IMG/VR virus record: IMGVR_UViG_3300043015_001027
Coordinates: 1-28,294 of that record
Length of the DNA stretch: 28,294 nt
Origin: a virus
Reading direction: 5' to 3' (one strand)
In this document: positions 14,258-21,742 of the stretch, piece after piece
Layout of the letters: every line of letters starts with the position of its first letter
How positions within the stretch are numbered: position 1 is the first letter of the stretch
Made by a program: the position numbers and the translations under genes
Notes under the pieces: generated by a model
Database searches by the model: none
Seen by the model: only the letters and a program-made list of their open reading frames with translations
Told to the model about the DNA's origin: nothing

Positions 14258-14806
14258 TCAATTATTATCTGATTTATTTTGAATCGCAATACCCGCCGCG
14301 GGTTCGTCGTCAATAGTTACATTTCGATAATATACAATTACTTCTCCAAGCTCTCGTATATATCTTCTAAGTTCTTGCGTATTCTTTGACATCAATTGAT
14401 AGTCTCCAACAGTCATTGCTACAAACACCACATCACCGTTGTTCTTCTTTTTCATGTCGTCAAGGAATTTGTCAAGGTAAGTGTAACCTACGGGCCAGTC
14501 AGGGTTATCGCGCTCTTCGAGAGAACAGTCCTTTGGCCGTTTAAATTGCTCAACACCTTCGTCGTTAAATTTTGGAGGGTCGTATTGAATTGTAGCTTTA
14601 CACGGATTTGTAATAACCGCTTCAGATACAACATACCATTTAGGATCGTTTAATTGAATAGGACGTGGTAGTGTCGGTTGAATAATCTCAATCTTAATTG
14701 GTTTGGTGACAATCTCAACTTCTTTAGTACCAAATAGATTACCTAAGGTACTACAACCGCTAAGGAACGTCAGGAGCGTCAAGCTCGCTAATAGCTTTGC
14801 TGTCAT
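14258..14806 (-). CDS. lipoprotein, probable outer-membrane spanin (Rz1-like)
   Basis: 182 residues with a bacterial lipoprotein signal: hydrophobic LLASLTLLTFLSGC with lipobox LSGC and the lipidated residue at C18. The mature part is Pro-rich near its start (VTKPIKIEIIQPTLPRPIQL) and then soluble and mixed. The gene begins 47 bases inside the end of the membrane-anchored coiled-coil gene upstream, the overlapping arrangement typical of spanin pairs. With that partner it would span the periplasm and fuse inner and outer membranes at lysis. It is longer than lambda Rz1, so another envelope role is possible. Confidence 0.72.
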   Translation of the reverse strand: MTAKLLASLTLLTFLSGCSTLGNLFGTKEVEIVTKPIKIEIIQPTLPRPIQLNDPKWYVVSEAVITNPCKATIQYDPPKFNDEGVEQFKRPKDCSLEERDNPDWPVGYTYLDKFLDDMKKKNNGDVVFVAMTVGDYQLMSKNTQELRRYIRELGEVIVYYRNVTIDDEPAAGIAIQNKSDNN

Positions 14807-15143
14807 TCTCTATGTCCTCAAATACTGCGGCAGTACCATTATTGAATCTTATTTCCATAAGACCAGGTTTGGCAACTGCAAGTTTGTCAAAATTGTGTCG
14901 AGCAAATATAGCAAGATACTGGTCCTTCTCTTGCTCTATTTGATTATAATTACGTTGAAGATTAGATAACGATTGTCCTTGTCTTTCAAAAGATTCTTGT
15001 AGAGCAGCCATTGTTGCCTTCTGTTCTTCAACAGCAGCTTCAAGTTTTACTGCGTTCTCTTTTAAAGTTATGTTTTCGTTATATAACCAATATGAACCAA
15101 GTCCGAGAACCAAAATAATTCCAATGAATATTTGGTTAAACAT
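14760..15143 (-). CDS. probable inner-membrane spanin (Rz-like)
   Basis: 127 residues. One N-terminal membrane segment (FIGIILVLGLGSYWLYN, about 6-22) is followed by a coiled coil (LKENAVKLEAAVEEQKATM through YNQIEQEKDQYL, about 27-76) and a short soluble end (AKPGLMEIRFNNGTAAVFE). This N-in, C-out layout with a periplasmic coil is that of i-spanins. The lipoprotein gene overlaps its 3' end in another frame. It lies two bases after the stop of the small acidic gene, and the lysozyme gene is close upstream. Confidence 0.72.
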   Translation of the reverse strand: MFNQIFIGIILVLGLGSYWLYNENITLKENAVKLEAAVEEQKATMAALQESFERQGQSLSNLQRNYNQIEQEKDQYLAIFARHNFDKLAVAKPGLMEIRFNNGTAAVFEDIENDSKAISELDAPDVP

Positions 15144-15145
15144 TT

Positions 15146-15346
15146 TTAGTCTTCTTCAGATTGTTCAGCTTCTGGTTCTGCAGCAAGGTCAGCTGCCATT
15201 TCAACTTCAGGATGTTCCTGAGTCATGTCTTGATACTTTTGATTTAATGCAGCTCTTACACGAGTTGTCATTTCAGCATCAAAAGCTTTCTTAAGGTTAA
15301 GTGGATTGTTATCCAACGCGTTAGCGATTATATCATTTACTGGCAT
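15146..15346 (-). CDS. small acidic protein, possibly gp67-like prohead core protein
   Basis: 66 residues. The N-terminal half is one helical block (NDIIANALDNNPLNLKKAF, then EMTTRVRAALNQKYQD) and the C-terminal half is strongly acidic (EVEMAADLAAEPEAEQSEED). T4 gp67 has the same organisation: a short M-x-x-I-x-x-A ... F-x-x-x-M-x-x-R N-terminal block followed by an acidic tail. The resemblance is by pattern only. A TATAAATA late promoter 34 bases upstream fits a structural or assembly protein. Its position next to lysis genes, not gene 21-23 homologues, is unlike T4. Confidence 0.6.
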   Translation of the reverse strand: MPVNDIIANALDNNPLNLKKAFDAEMTTRVRAALNQKYQDMTQEHPEVEMAADLAAEPEAEQSEED

Positions 15347-15379
15347 TTTATGTTCTCCATACTATATTGTTAGTAAAAT

Positions 15380-15387
15380 TATTTATA
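15380..15387 (-). promoter_or_regulatory. T4-type late promoter element (TATAAATA)
   Basis: Exact TATAAATA spanning the last codons of the lysozyme gene, 34 bases upstream of the ATG at 15346. It would drive the small acidic protein and the spanin-like pair late in infection. Confidence 0.65.
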
Positions 15388-15850
15388 CATTTTCTAAACG
15401 AACCATTAATCTTTCGGCTCGGTTAGTAACTTGTTTGTGCCATCGAGAATCTCTACCCTCAACAGCGGCTTCTTTCCAATCTCCTTTGAGAATGGCTTCA
15501 TGCATTTTCTTAAATTTGCTTAGTCTTGTTCTTCCCATGTTGAACATCATATTAACTAAGATTTGTTGTACTTCATCAGGTAGGTCTCCGAAGACTCCTT
15601 CTTCATACAATTTTTCGCATTCACTGATTGCGATATCTAAATCCTTCTCGAAGCATTCTTTTACTCTGTCTTCGTCAACAGGTGTACCAACTTCTGCTCC
15701 GTGTTCTGGATCTGATTCTAATACTAGGTGACCAACTCCAAAAGTAGGATAACCTAGATGGTCAAGATAAACTTCATTAACGACGCCTTCGTCAATTTTT
15801 AATTGTTCAAAGACAGCTTCTCTGTCTAATTTTGTATCTCTAAAAAACAT
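15383..15850 (-). CDS. T4-type lysozyme (endolysin, glycoside hydrolase 24)
   Basis: 155 residues, close to T4 gpe (164). The catalytic triad E21, D30 and T36 in IDEGVVNEVYLDHLGYPTFG has the same spacing (+9, +15) as T4 E11, D20 and T26, and is followed by VGHLVL, matching T4 IGHLL. Later blocks DEVQQILVNMMFNMGRTRLSKF and WKEAAVEGRDSRWHKQ also follow the family. It cleaves the beta-1,4 link between MurNAc and GlcNAc in peptidoglycan. There is no signal peptide, so release needs a holin, which is not identified in the window. It sits beside the spanin-like pair as part of a lysis cluster. Confidence 0.93.
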   Translation of the reverse strand: MFFRDTKLDREAVFEQLKIDEGVVNEVYLDHLGYPTFGVGHLVLESDPEHGAEVGTPVDEDRVKECFEKDLDIAISECEKLYEEGVFGDLPDEVQQILVNMMFNMGRTRLSKFKKMHEAILKGDWKEAAVEGRDSRWHKQVTNRAERLMVRLENV

Positions 15851-15861
15851 TTTGTTCCTCT

Positions 15862-16212
15862 CTATGTTAACGTCGTTATATCAACAGCAGATGTACCTTG
15901 AAATTCTAAAAGGTTTGCTACTATACTTTCCGCGTTATCTTTAATAGTATTATCATAATATGTATCACCGCCTGCATACTCATATCCCCATAAAGCAATG
16001 TCAACTGCAGTATTTGCTGTAGAGACTTTTTCTATTTCTGAGTTGGCAAGATCTTCAGCACTCAATACAGCAACCATAGGTTGTACTGCATATACTGAAC
16101 TTCCGACTGCCACATCATAAGTTTTAACATTAAGTGTTACTTTCTTAATTGTGTTGTCTGAGTCAAACTTTAATACTTCAGCTAACTCAAGTACCTTATC
16201 ATAACTAGGCAT
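15862..16212 (-). CDS. hypothetical protein, probable virion-associated
   Basis: 116 residues starting MPSYDKVLELAEVLKFD, mixed alpha/beta, with Ala/Val-rich beta stretches (SSVYAVQPMVAVLSAEDL) and a C-terminal helix (DNAESIVANLLEFQ). No membrane segment or known motif. It shares one base with the upstream gene and ends 11 bases before the lysozyme start. Location in the late cluster suggests a structural or assembly role. Confidence 0.68.
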   Translation of the reverse strand: MPSYDKVLELAEVLKFDSDNTIKKVTLNVKTYDVAVGSSVYAVQPMVAVLSAEDLANSEIEKVSTANTAVDIALWGYEYAGGDTYYDNTIKDNAESIVANLLEFQGTSAVDITTLT

Positions 16213-16703
16213 TAAGTAAGCATCTCAAATTCTGCAGATTTATTTAAGAATGCAATTGCCCATCTGTCATCAGAATCAATAAAGCAATAATGTATTGTAC
16301 CTTTATCAGGTCCATCTATTACTTCCCAAATCCAACATACCCAGCCATCTTTAAGTTTTTTGTCTGACTGAGCAATTGCACTAAAGAAAGCTTTCATTCT
16401 ACCTTGAGCACTCCAAAAATGACCGTATCGAATTTCGTCAGACTTCCAAATATCTTTGTACTTGGTTTGAAGGTCTTTGTAATCTTTACCGATTACCATT
16501 CTCTTATCTGCCTTTTTACCAAAAGGTACTATTCCCATTCCAAGAACCTTAACCTTACCATCGTAAACAGGCATTCCTGATATACCATAGTTCTTTGCAC
16601 TGCGTCCTTTCCACATGGGGGTTACAGTTAGACCAGGTCTTAATTTGGCGATAGTAACTTTAGCTTCGTTTAAAGTTTCTTCCCAACGTTTAAAAGATTT
16701 CAT
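16212..16703 (-). CDS. hypothetical protein with capsid-targeting-like N-terminus
   Basis: 163 residues. The N-terminus MKSFKRWEETLNEAK resembles the capsid-targeting sequence of T4 internal head proteins (MKTYQEFIAEA), with a possible gp21 site after L11-N-E13. The rest is soluble and rich in aromatic residues (WSAQGRMKAFFSAIA, then DGWVCWIWEVIDG and IHYCFIDSDDRWAIAFL), predicted beta-rich, without a recognised family. It overlaps the next gene by one base. Packaging in the head is an inference from the N-terminus only. Confidence 0.68.
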   Translation of the reverse strand: MKSFKRWEETLNEAKVTIAKLRPGLTVTPMWKGRSAKNYGISGMPVYDGKVKVLGMGIVPFGKKADKRMVIGKDYKDLQTKYKDIWKSDEIRYGHFWSAQGRMKAFFSAIAQSDKKLKDGWVCWIWEVIDGPDKGTIHYCFIDSDDRWAIAFLNKSAEFEMLT

Positions 16704-16717
16704 TTTTATTCCCTTTA

Positions 16718-17476
16718 TTAACCTGCCGCCGAACTCATTGCTTGCTTAGCTGCAGCACGTGCTTTATCGCGTTCTTGTTTACGTTTCTCACGCTCTTTTT
16801 CAACTTCATCTTGAGCCTTTTGCCTTTCGGCTTCAGCAGCGTGCTTTAACTTAATTCTTTCTTTTTCCTTGTCTTGACGATCCTTCATCAATTCAAGTTC
16901 AGATGCTTGCCTTGCCTTTAATTGAGCTTGAGCAACTGCATCTTCTTTAACATTTACCGTACCCATAATATCTCGAATACGTTTCTTGTGTTTCTTTTGA
17001 TTCTTTTTAGAAACTCCTGGTTCTCCGTCAGGACCTACTCCTAATCCGGCAATATTTCCACCACCGACATTATTTACAGGTTCTTCTTCCATTTCGCGTT
17101 TTGCTGCTTCAGCAATAATCACGCCGTTCTCTTCCAAGAATCTTTCTAAAGCCAAATCTAAATCTTTTTCAATAGATTCTTCAGTTAAATAATTTGTAGC
17201 GTCAATTCTTTGCTCTTCTTTAATTAACCAAAGAGCTGCGGCATAACTTGCTAATTTTGTTTGACCGCCTGGTAATTTACTTAAAAGCTTTTTGATATTT
17301 AATATCATTTGGTCAAATACACCAAAGGCTTTCTTTTGCTCATTCTTACCAAAGTCCTTACGTTTAATTAAGATATTACCTTTTTCGTCGATAATACCTA
17401 ATTTATACGCAGGCCAAGTATTAAAAGGCTTTACTAACCTCTTAATAAAAGAATATGCTAAGAATAAATCTACCAT
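16718..17476 (-). CDS. conserved-type T4-like virion structural protein
   Basis: 252 residues. The N-terminal 110 residues form a compact block (MVDLFLAYSFIKRLVKPF, KLGIIDEKGNILIKRKDF, KLPGGQTKLASYAAALWLIKE) that I associate with a virion protein of marine T4-like phages. A Gly-rich linker (NNVGGGNIAGLGVGPDGEPG, about 135-155) is followed by a long highly charged helix of K/E/R/A repeats (about 185-250), a likely coiled coil. No enzyme motif. It ends two codons from the next ribosome site (GGGAAT) of the gene at 16703. Confidence 0.72.
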   Translation of the reverse strand: MVDLFLAYSFIKRLVKPFNTWPAYKLGIIDEKGNILIKRKDFGKNEQKKAFGVFDQMILNIKKLLSKLPGGQTKLASYAAALWLIKEEQRIDATNYLTEESIEKDLDLALERFLEENGVIIAEAAKREMEEEPVNNVGGGNIAGLGVGPDGEPGVSKKNQKKHKKRIRDIMGTVNVKEDAVAQAQLKARQASELELMKDRQDKEKERIKLKHAAEAERQKAQDEVEKEREKRKQERDKARAAAKQAMSSAAG

Positions 17477-17851
17477 TTATATTTCCTTTAACCTTAGTTC
17501 GATAAGTTCATCTCCTACAATAGAATTAGAATTTATCATCAATCCATCATATATTAATACCTCAGGCATATAGTTCAAATATTCCACGAACGGTTTTAAA
17601 AATTCGTGATACTCATGCAGCCGCATAAATAACATATTTGTTGCCGTAGGACCAAACACATTGAATATTACAATGAGATGGTTCAGAATTAACCTTTCCT
17701 TTAAATCGCCATCTTGACGATAACGACTAAAGAGCTTACGCAAATATTGAAAGCGTTTAATATCTTCTTCAAACTCTGACATCTCAGTACACTGAGGATT
17801 GTCATAGTTCTTCATCGCGTATAGCAGAAAGGTTGATTCTGTCAAATTCAT
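17477..17851 (-). CDS. conserved-type T4-like phage protein, unknown
   Basis: 124 residues, mostly helical. The pattern LYAMKNYDNPQC ... RFQYLRKLFSRY ... LKERLILNHLIVIFNVFG ... MLF ... FVEYLNYMPE resembles a small protein I associate with T4-like cyanophages and pelagiphages, with no known function. It abuts the virion protein gene: its stop is immediately before the ATG at 17476. Its position among late genes suggests an assembly or structural role. Confidence 0.7.
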   Translation of the reverse strand: MNLTESTFLLYAMKNYDNPQCTEMSEFEEDIKRFQYLRKLFSRYRQDGDLKERLILNHLIVIFNVFGPTATNMLFMRLHEYHEFLKPFVEYLNYMPEVLIYDGLMINSNSIVGDELIELRLKEI

Positions 17852-17877
17852 AACAATAAAAGGCTAACTATTTAGAA

Positions 17878-18180
17878 TTAGCTGTCAGCTACAATTGCGT
17901 CTTCGACCGCTGTATCGCCTGTCACACCTAAGTCACCAGCATCAACTGCAGATACCTTCATAGGTACTAAGCATTCTGCGAAGTGTCTTCCGTTTGCTGT
18001 ATGATACAACCACCAACCTGGACCTGTGAGTCCTTTTGCTCTGTTAGCTGCAACACCTGCTTCCGTTAAGTCAACAAATACTGCATTGTCAATATCGTTA
18101 GACTTATTAGTGTTATTGGCATCGTTTTCTAACCACTTTGGCGCACTTGCCAATGTATCGGTTTTTCCCCATAGTGCCAT
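17878..18180 (-). CDS. small virion structural protein (marine T4-like type)
   Basis: 100 residues starting MALWGKTDTLASAPKWL, then FVDLTEAGVAANRAKGL and GPGWWLYHTANGRHFAECLV, a pattern I associate with a small structural protein of T4-like marine phages. The C-terminus is Asp/Ala/Gly-rich. An AAGGAG ribosome site lies seven bases before the ATG. No catalytic motif. The exact virion role is unknown. Confidence 0.72.
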   Translation of the reverse strand: MALWGKTDTLASAPKWLENDANNTNKSNDIDNAVFVDLTEAGVAANRAKGLTGPGWWLYHTANGRHFAECLVPMKVSAVDAGDLGVTGDTAVEDAIVADS

Positions 18181-18224
18181 TGTTATCTCCTTGTTTTTAT
18201 TTTATTAACGTTAATAATAAATTT

Positions 18225-18473
18225 TTATTTTAAAACTTTATAAAGTTCATTAACTAAATCAGCTTTCTTTTTACGTTTGTCTAATTCAATTCCTGCTTTA
18301 CGACCTTCTTCCTCAAGTCCAGCTTTTGTTAATTTATTTAACGCAGCTTTAGTAACTTTAGGACCTTTAGCAACAGCAGCCTTTACAGGTTCTACTTTTG
18401 CATTTATAGGTTCTACTTTAGCAGGAGTTTCGTTTAGACCAAAAAGCTTTTTAATCCATTCAATCAAAAACAT
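18225..18473 (-). CDS. small protein with C-terminal SAP/HeH-like motif
   Basis: 82 residues. A hydrophobic N-terminus (MFLIEWIKKLFGL) is followed by an Ala/Val/Lys/Pro repeat-like linker (KVEPINAKVEPVKAAVAKG) and a C-terminal helix-extension-helix motif (LTKAGLEEEGRKAGIELDKR, then KKADLVNELYKVLK), typical of SAP/HeH domains seen in phage proteins. Such motifs often bind DNA or act as small structural domains. The linker contains KVEP twice. The gene may be late; function uncertain. Confidence 0.68.
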   Translation of the reverse strand: MFLIEWIKKLFGLNETPAKVEPINAKVEPVKAAVAKGPKVTKAALNKLTKAGLEEEGRKAGIELDKRKKKADLVNELYKVLK

Positions 18474-18498
18474 AATTTACTCCTATTATATAATAGAA

Positions 18499-18984
18499 TT
18501 AACTACCGCAGTTGCTAGCAGCTAATTTCTTTTTCTTTGGGTCAAGGGTATCTGAAGCTTCAGTATCCTCGGCCTTTTCGTTATCTCCTTTCCAGTTTGC
18601 ATCGATGTAGTTAAAGAATTCTTTCTTCTTCTCATCATCAAGCTCTGCTGGAGATTCGACTCCAAATTTTTTCAAAGCAGATTGAAAGAACTTTTCGTAT
18701 TCTTCCTTATCTCCAGATTCAGCTTCTAATCTAGCCATAATCTTTTGTTCAATCTTGCTCTCAATAATTTCTTTCCAATCGGACATTTTAGTTTCCTCGT
18801 TATATTGTTCTGGTAAAGTTTTGATGAATTTCATTATATCTTTATTATCACCAAAAACACTTAACTCCATTCCAGTTGAAGTTTTTTTAGAAAACGGATT
18901 AAGTTTTGCTTTCTTGGCCAGCATCAACGCATTCTTATAACTTTTGTCGTCCATGTCAACTAATCTAAAACTACCGTCTGCCAT
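18499..18984 (-). CDS. probable virion or prohead-associated protein
   Basis: 161 residues. The N-terminal part (FRLVDMDDKSYKNALMLAKKAKL ... MKFIKTLPEQY, about 6-81) looks like a compact alpha/beta domain. The C-terminal part contains an acidic helical block YEKFFQSALKKFGVESP followed by LDDEKKKEFFNYIDANW (about 99-137), a motif that I associate with marine T4-like structural proteins. It ends in a charged tail. A TATAAATA late promoter lies 31 bases upstream of the ATG at 18984. Confidence 0.7.
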   Translation of the reverse strand: MADGSFRLVDMDDKSYKNALMLAKKAKLNPFSKKTSTGMELSVFGDNKDIMKFIKTLPEQYNEETKMSDWKEIIESKIEQKIMARLEAESGDKEEYEKFFQSALKKFGVESPAELDDEKKKEFFNYIDANWKGDNEKAEDTEASDTLDPKKKKLAASNCGS

Positions 18985-19014
18985 TTAACTTATTCCTTTT
19001 TAGTTTAATATGTT

Positions 19015-19022
19015 TATTTATA
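19015..19022 (-). promoter_or_regulatory. T4-type late promoter element (TATAAATA)
   Basis: Exact TATAAATA on the minus strand, 31 bases upstream of the ATG at 18984 and overlapping the stop codon of the cupin-like gene. Confidence 0.65.
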
Positions 19023-19290
19023 ACAATTTAGTAACTCTGATTTCCAAATTGTTTACGCCTTTAATCAATCTATGGTATTCGCCTTTTCTTATTGTAAGAC
19101 CAATCCCAGGTTTTAATAATATAGGTAAAGATCCTTCAGGCTGAAATTGCCATCCATCTCCACTCAATACTTCAACAATTCTATCTTCATTATCTCTATG
19201 CCAAACAAATTCTTCATCGGGTTGTTCAACATCAAAGATACGAATATCTTCTTTATCTATATATGGCTTACCAGAAATAATCTCCGCCAC
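19018..19290 (-). CDS. cupin-like protein, probable GTG start
   Basis: About 90 residues from a GTG at 19290. The frame is open to ATG 19515, but those upstream 225 bases lie inside the gene at 19268-19639 in another frame and read as non-protein-like sequence, so a late start is preferred. The core EEFVWHRDNEDRIVEVL, GDGWQFQPEG, then GLTIRKGEYHRLIKG has the two-block layout of a cupin barrel with possible metal-ligand histidines. Similar small proteins seem frequent near head genes of T4-like marine phages. A 23-base overlap with the upstream gene suggests coupling. No catalytic role is claimed. Confidence 0.68.
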   Translation of the reverse strand: MAEIISGKPYIDKEDIRIFDVEQPDEEFVWHRDNEDRIVEVLSGDGWQFQPEGSLPILLKPGIGLTIRKGEYHRLIKGVNNLEIRVTKLL

Positions 19291-19639
19291 CTTTGAGTCC
19301 CAATTCGTTTGCGTACTTTGGTAATCGGCATGCCCAGTATCCAGCACTGAGTTTGTCTGTTTTAGTATCGCAATTATGTCTTGATGCAAAATTCTTTGCT
19401 GCCTCTCTATCATTAATCTTAGCTGTGAGGCCACCTTTTTCATCACCAAACTCAATCTTTTTGATATTACCTGTGTCAGGGTTTCTAACATAGACAACAT
19501 ATTTCTTATCTCCACTTGAACGCTTTGGTTTATTTAATTCAGGTTCTTCGTCAAGCTCAATCATTGGAGTTTCTAAAGGAACTGTTACTCCTTCATATAA
19601 TCCAAAACCTTCATGTTTCCAATCTGTAAATTTTTTCAT
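19268..19639 (-). CDS. putative head-associated protein with capsid-targeting-like N-terminus and DUF5872-like domain
   Basis: 123 residues. N-terminus MKKFTDWKHEGFGLYEG with a possible gp21 site after L14-Y-E16. From about residue 45 a compact domain follows: KKYVVYVRNPDTGNIKKIEF, then NFASRHNCDTKTDKLSAGYW and ACRLPKYA, resembling the F-x-x-RHNCD ... YW-CR pattern of a domain found in marine T4-like prohead and virion proteins. The DUF5872-like label is from memory. Its start overlaps the stop of the RimK/RimB-like gene upstream by one base. It is probably made with that gene and may be packaged in the head. Confidence 0.72.
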   Translation of the reverse strand: MKKFTDWKHEGFGLYEGVTVPLETPMIELDEEPELNKPKRSSGDKKYVVYVRNPDTGNIKKIEFGDEKGGLTAKINDREAAKNFASRHNCDTKTDKLSAGYWACRLPKYANELGLKGGGDYFW

Positions 19640-21084
19640 TAGTGATCCGATTCGTCGTTTCTTGCTGTTTTGTTTGATAATATAAATCGTCTATTTGGAT
19701 TAACAGCAACTTTAAACTTTGTCATTAACTTTCTATTCACCAACATCTCTGATGCTGTATCTTTTAATGATAATGCAATTTCAGCAATGTGCTTCTTATT
19801 ATTAAAATATATCTCGTGTTCAATAACAGGTCTTTCATCAAATGGTTTTTGACCTCTCATTGGTTTTGAGATGTATAATAATTTATCTTCAAACTTATAT
19901 CCGTTTTTAGTCCAAGTTACTTTATTGTTTTTCACATCCATACTGTCAACGTGTAACATGCTTGCTTTTGCACTATTACCTGTATCAAACTTTGCACGGA
20001 CAGGATTCTTTTCCATGCCTTTAAATATAATCGTTTCAATATATCCTGCTTCTTGTCTAAATACAGGTCGTCTATTGACATCTTTGGAAAAGAATTGTAT
20101 AATCCTTTCTAATACTTGCTTGTCGGTTATCTTGCCTTGCTTTTCTTCGGTCCAAGGATCATATCCTTCAAAGTGAGAACGAATACCAGGTGAACCATTT
20201 ACTTCCAAGATATAAGGTTTACCGTCAACCATTGCATGGTCAACTCCACAATACATTGCACCACTTGCACGAGCGGCCGCCTTAATTACATTAATTTCAT
20301 TCTTTGATAAACTATATGGTTCTGTTCTTGCTCCTAGGTGGACGTTGTTTCTAAAGTCCTTATTACTTTCTTCTCTTATTCTTTCTGCTGATGCTAATAT
20401 TTTACCACCGATAACAAGAGTACGTATATCAGATTTCATTTCTTTAAATTCTTGTATTAACAAATCAGCATCATATTTCCATAATGACTGACATACACCT
20501 TTAAGAGATGATTCACTATCAACCTTCATAACACCAACACCTTGCGTACCTTTCAAGGTTTTTATAATAACAGGGAATTTACCACCTATTCGTTTATGAG
20601 CATCTTCAATAGATTGCTCATTTGATATAATGGATGTTTTTGGAATTGGAATATTGTTTCTTTCCATCATTAACGCGTTGGACATTTTGTTATCGCAAAC
20701 TAACATTGAATCCAAATCATTAACAACTAAGAAACCAATATCCTGTAAAGAAGAAACCATTGATTGAGAGGATAAAGTTTCAATAGCTCCTGCTCTAATA
20801 AAGATAATTGAGTTATGTGTTTCTATTTCGACGTCTGTATCTTTTCCGTCAATATTACGAATCTTTACTTTACCGATTTCAATATCAGCACCGGTAATCC
20901 AAGCTTTCTTAACATCAACAAAATCAAAACGTATATCTTTTTTAGTACATACTTCTTCCATTAATCCTGCGAAAGTTTTTTCACCTTCACTTGTACCTAA
21001 TACAACACAATGCAATTCCTCGTAGGAAAGTTCAGAGGTTTCTTCTTCAAGGGTTGCACTTCTGTATTCAGATATACTTTTCAT
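19639..21084 (-). CDS. RimK-like ATP-grasp ligase fused to RimB-like aspartic protease domain
   Basis: 481 residues. Residues about 25-330 are a RimK-type ATP-grasp: K175 in VIIKTLKGTQGVGV, DLLIQEF (207-213), SDIRTLVIGG, then E294-x-N296 in YILEVNGSPG. RimK adds glutamates to the C-terminus of ribosomal protein S6. Residues about 345-470 match the RimK-associated protease family (RimB, PF05618): D367-T-G369 in VRAKFDTGNSAKASMLHV, RPVIEHEIYF (418-427) and NRKLMTKFKVAVNPNRRF. Ligase and protease thus lie in one chain. The N-terminus MKSISEYRSATLEEE is capsid-targeting-like, with a possible gp21 site after L12-E-E14. The substrate in this phage is unknown. Confidence 0.9.
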   Translation of the reverse strand: MKSISEYRSATLEEETSELSYEELHCVVLGTSEGEKTFAGLMEEVCTKKDIRFDFVDVKKAWITGADIEIGKVKIRNIDGKDTDVEIETHNSIIFIRAGAIETLSSQSMVSSLQDIGFLVVNDLDSMLVCDNKMSNALMMERNNIPIPKTSIISNEQSIEDAHKRIGGKFPVIIKTLKGTQGVGVMKVDSESSLKGVCQSLWKYDADLLIQEFKEMKSDIRTLVIGGKILASAERIREESNKDFRNNVHLGARTEPYSLSKNEINVIKAAARASGAMYCGVDHAMVDGKPYILEVNGSPGIRSHFEGYDPWTEEKQGKITDKQVLERIIQFFSKDVNRRPVFRQEAGYIETIIFKGMEKNPVRAKFDTGNSAKASMLHVDSMDVKNNKVTWTKNGYKFEDKLLYISKPMRGQKPFDERPVIEHEIYFNNKKHIAEIALSLKDTASEMLVNRKLMTKFKVAVNPNRRFILSNKTARNDESDH

Positions 21085-21104
21085 AATAATAATTTCAACA
21101 AAAT

Positions 21105-21740
21105 TTATGCGTTGAGAATAATATCAATGAAGTCTTCGGCATCGTCTTTGCTTTGAACTTCACCGTTATCCATTGCCCAAGTTAATAGTTCGTCTTCAAC
21201 ATTTTTAGGCAAATCTTTACGACCTTTTTGGAATGCATCAATATGTCTTGCGTGTTTCTTAACAAGTTTACGCCAATCAGTTGCACGTAAACCAAACATA
21301 TTTTCAACTTGTTTAACACCTTCAAGTAATTCTGGAAAAATATCTTCGATATCTTCATCATCCATTGCATATGCATCGCCTTGTAAGAACTTAACAATAT
21401 CGCCTTTCTTACCAGTAATGTCAGCCATTTGACGACCTGTCTTTTTAATTTTGATATTGTATTCTCTTTGCGATTGGTTAATATCAGATGAACTTCCAAT
21501 GTAGTCAATATCAATTGTAGTTGTTTTGTTTGGGCTTCTGAGTCTTAACTTTTCAACTAATACAGATTCGTCTAAACTAATTGTAACTTCTTCGTTATGC
21601 GGGTAACCTTTTAATGGTTCCTTTTCTGGAGCAAGCTGGGCTTTAATCTTTTCATATGCTAACTTAGCAAGCTTTTCTCTAAATTCTTTTGTGCGACCAT
21701 CAATTATCTTTTTGGTCTCAGCATCTAATTTCTTTTCCAC
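21105..21740 (-). CDS. hypothetical virion-cluster protein
   Basis: 211 residues, highly charged. The N-terminal helix (TKEFREKLAKLAYEKIKAQL) is followed by a possible beta domain (EEVTISLDESVLVEKLRLRS, TTTIDIDYIG) and an acidic helical C-terminus. No known motif or membrane segment. It lies two bases after the stop of the MKTF-type gene upstream and 20 bases before the RimK/RimB-like gene. Codon context and position indicate a late gene; function not recognised. Confidence 0.68.
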   Translation of the reverse strand: MEKKLDAETKKIIDGRTKEFREKLAKLAYEKIKAQLAPEKEPLKGYPHNEEVTISLDESVLVEKLRLRSPNKTTTIDIDYIGSSSDINQSQREYNIKIKKTGRQMADITGKKGDIVKFLQGDAYAMDDEDIEDIFPELLEGVKQVENMFGLRATDWRKLVKKHARHIDAFQKGRKDLPKNVEDELLTWAMDNGEVQSKDDAEDFIDIILNA

Positions 21741-21742
21741 GT

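Noticed and set aside
18202-18217. Perfect 16-bp palindrome TTATTAACGTTAATAA between genes
   Set aside because: AT-rich and short; no U-run in the right place for a terminator on the minus strand and no match to a known operator. Probably compositional.
21182-21514. Minus-strand open frame of 110 codons
   Set aside because: Shadow of the gene at 21105-21740 in another frame, with a biased Leu/Lys/Ile-rich composition.
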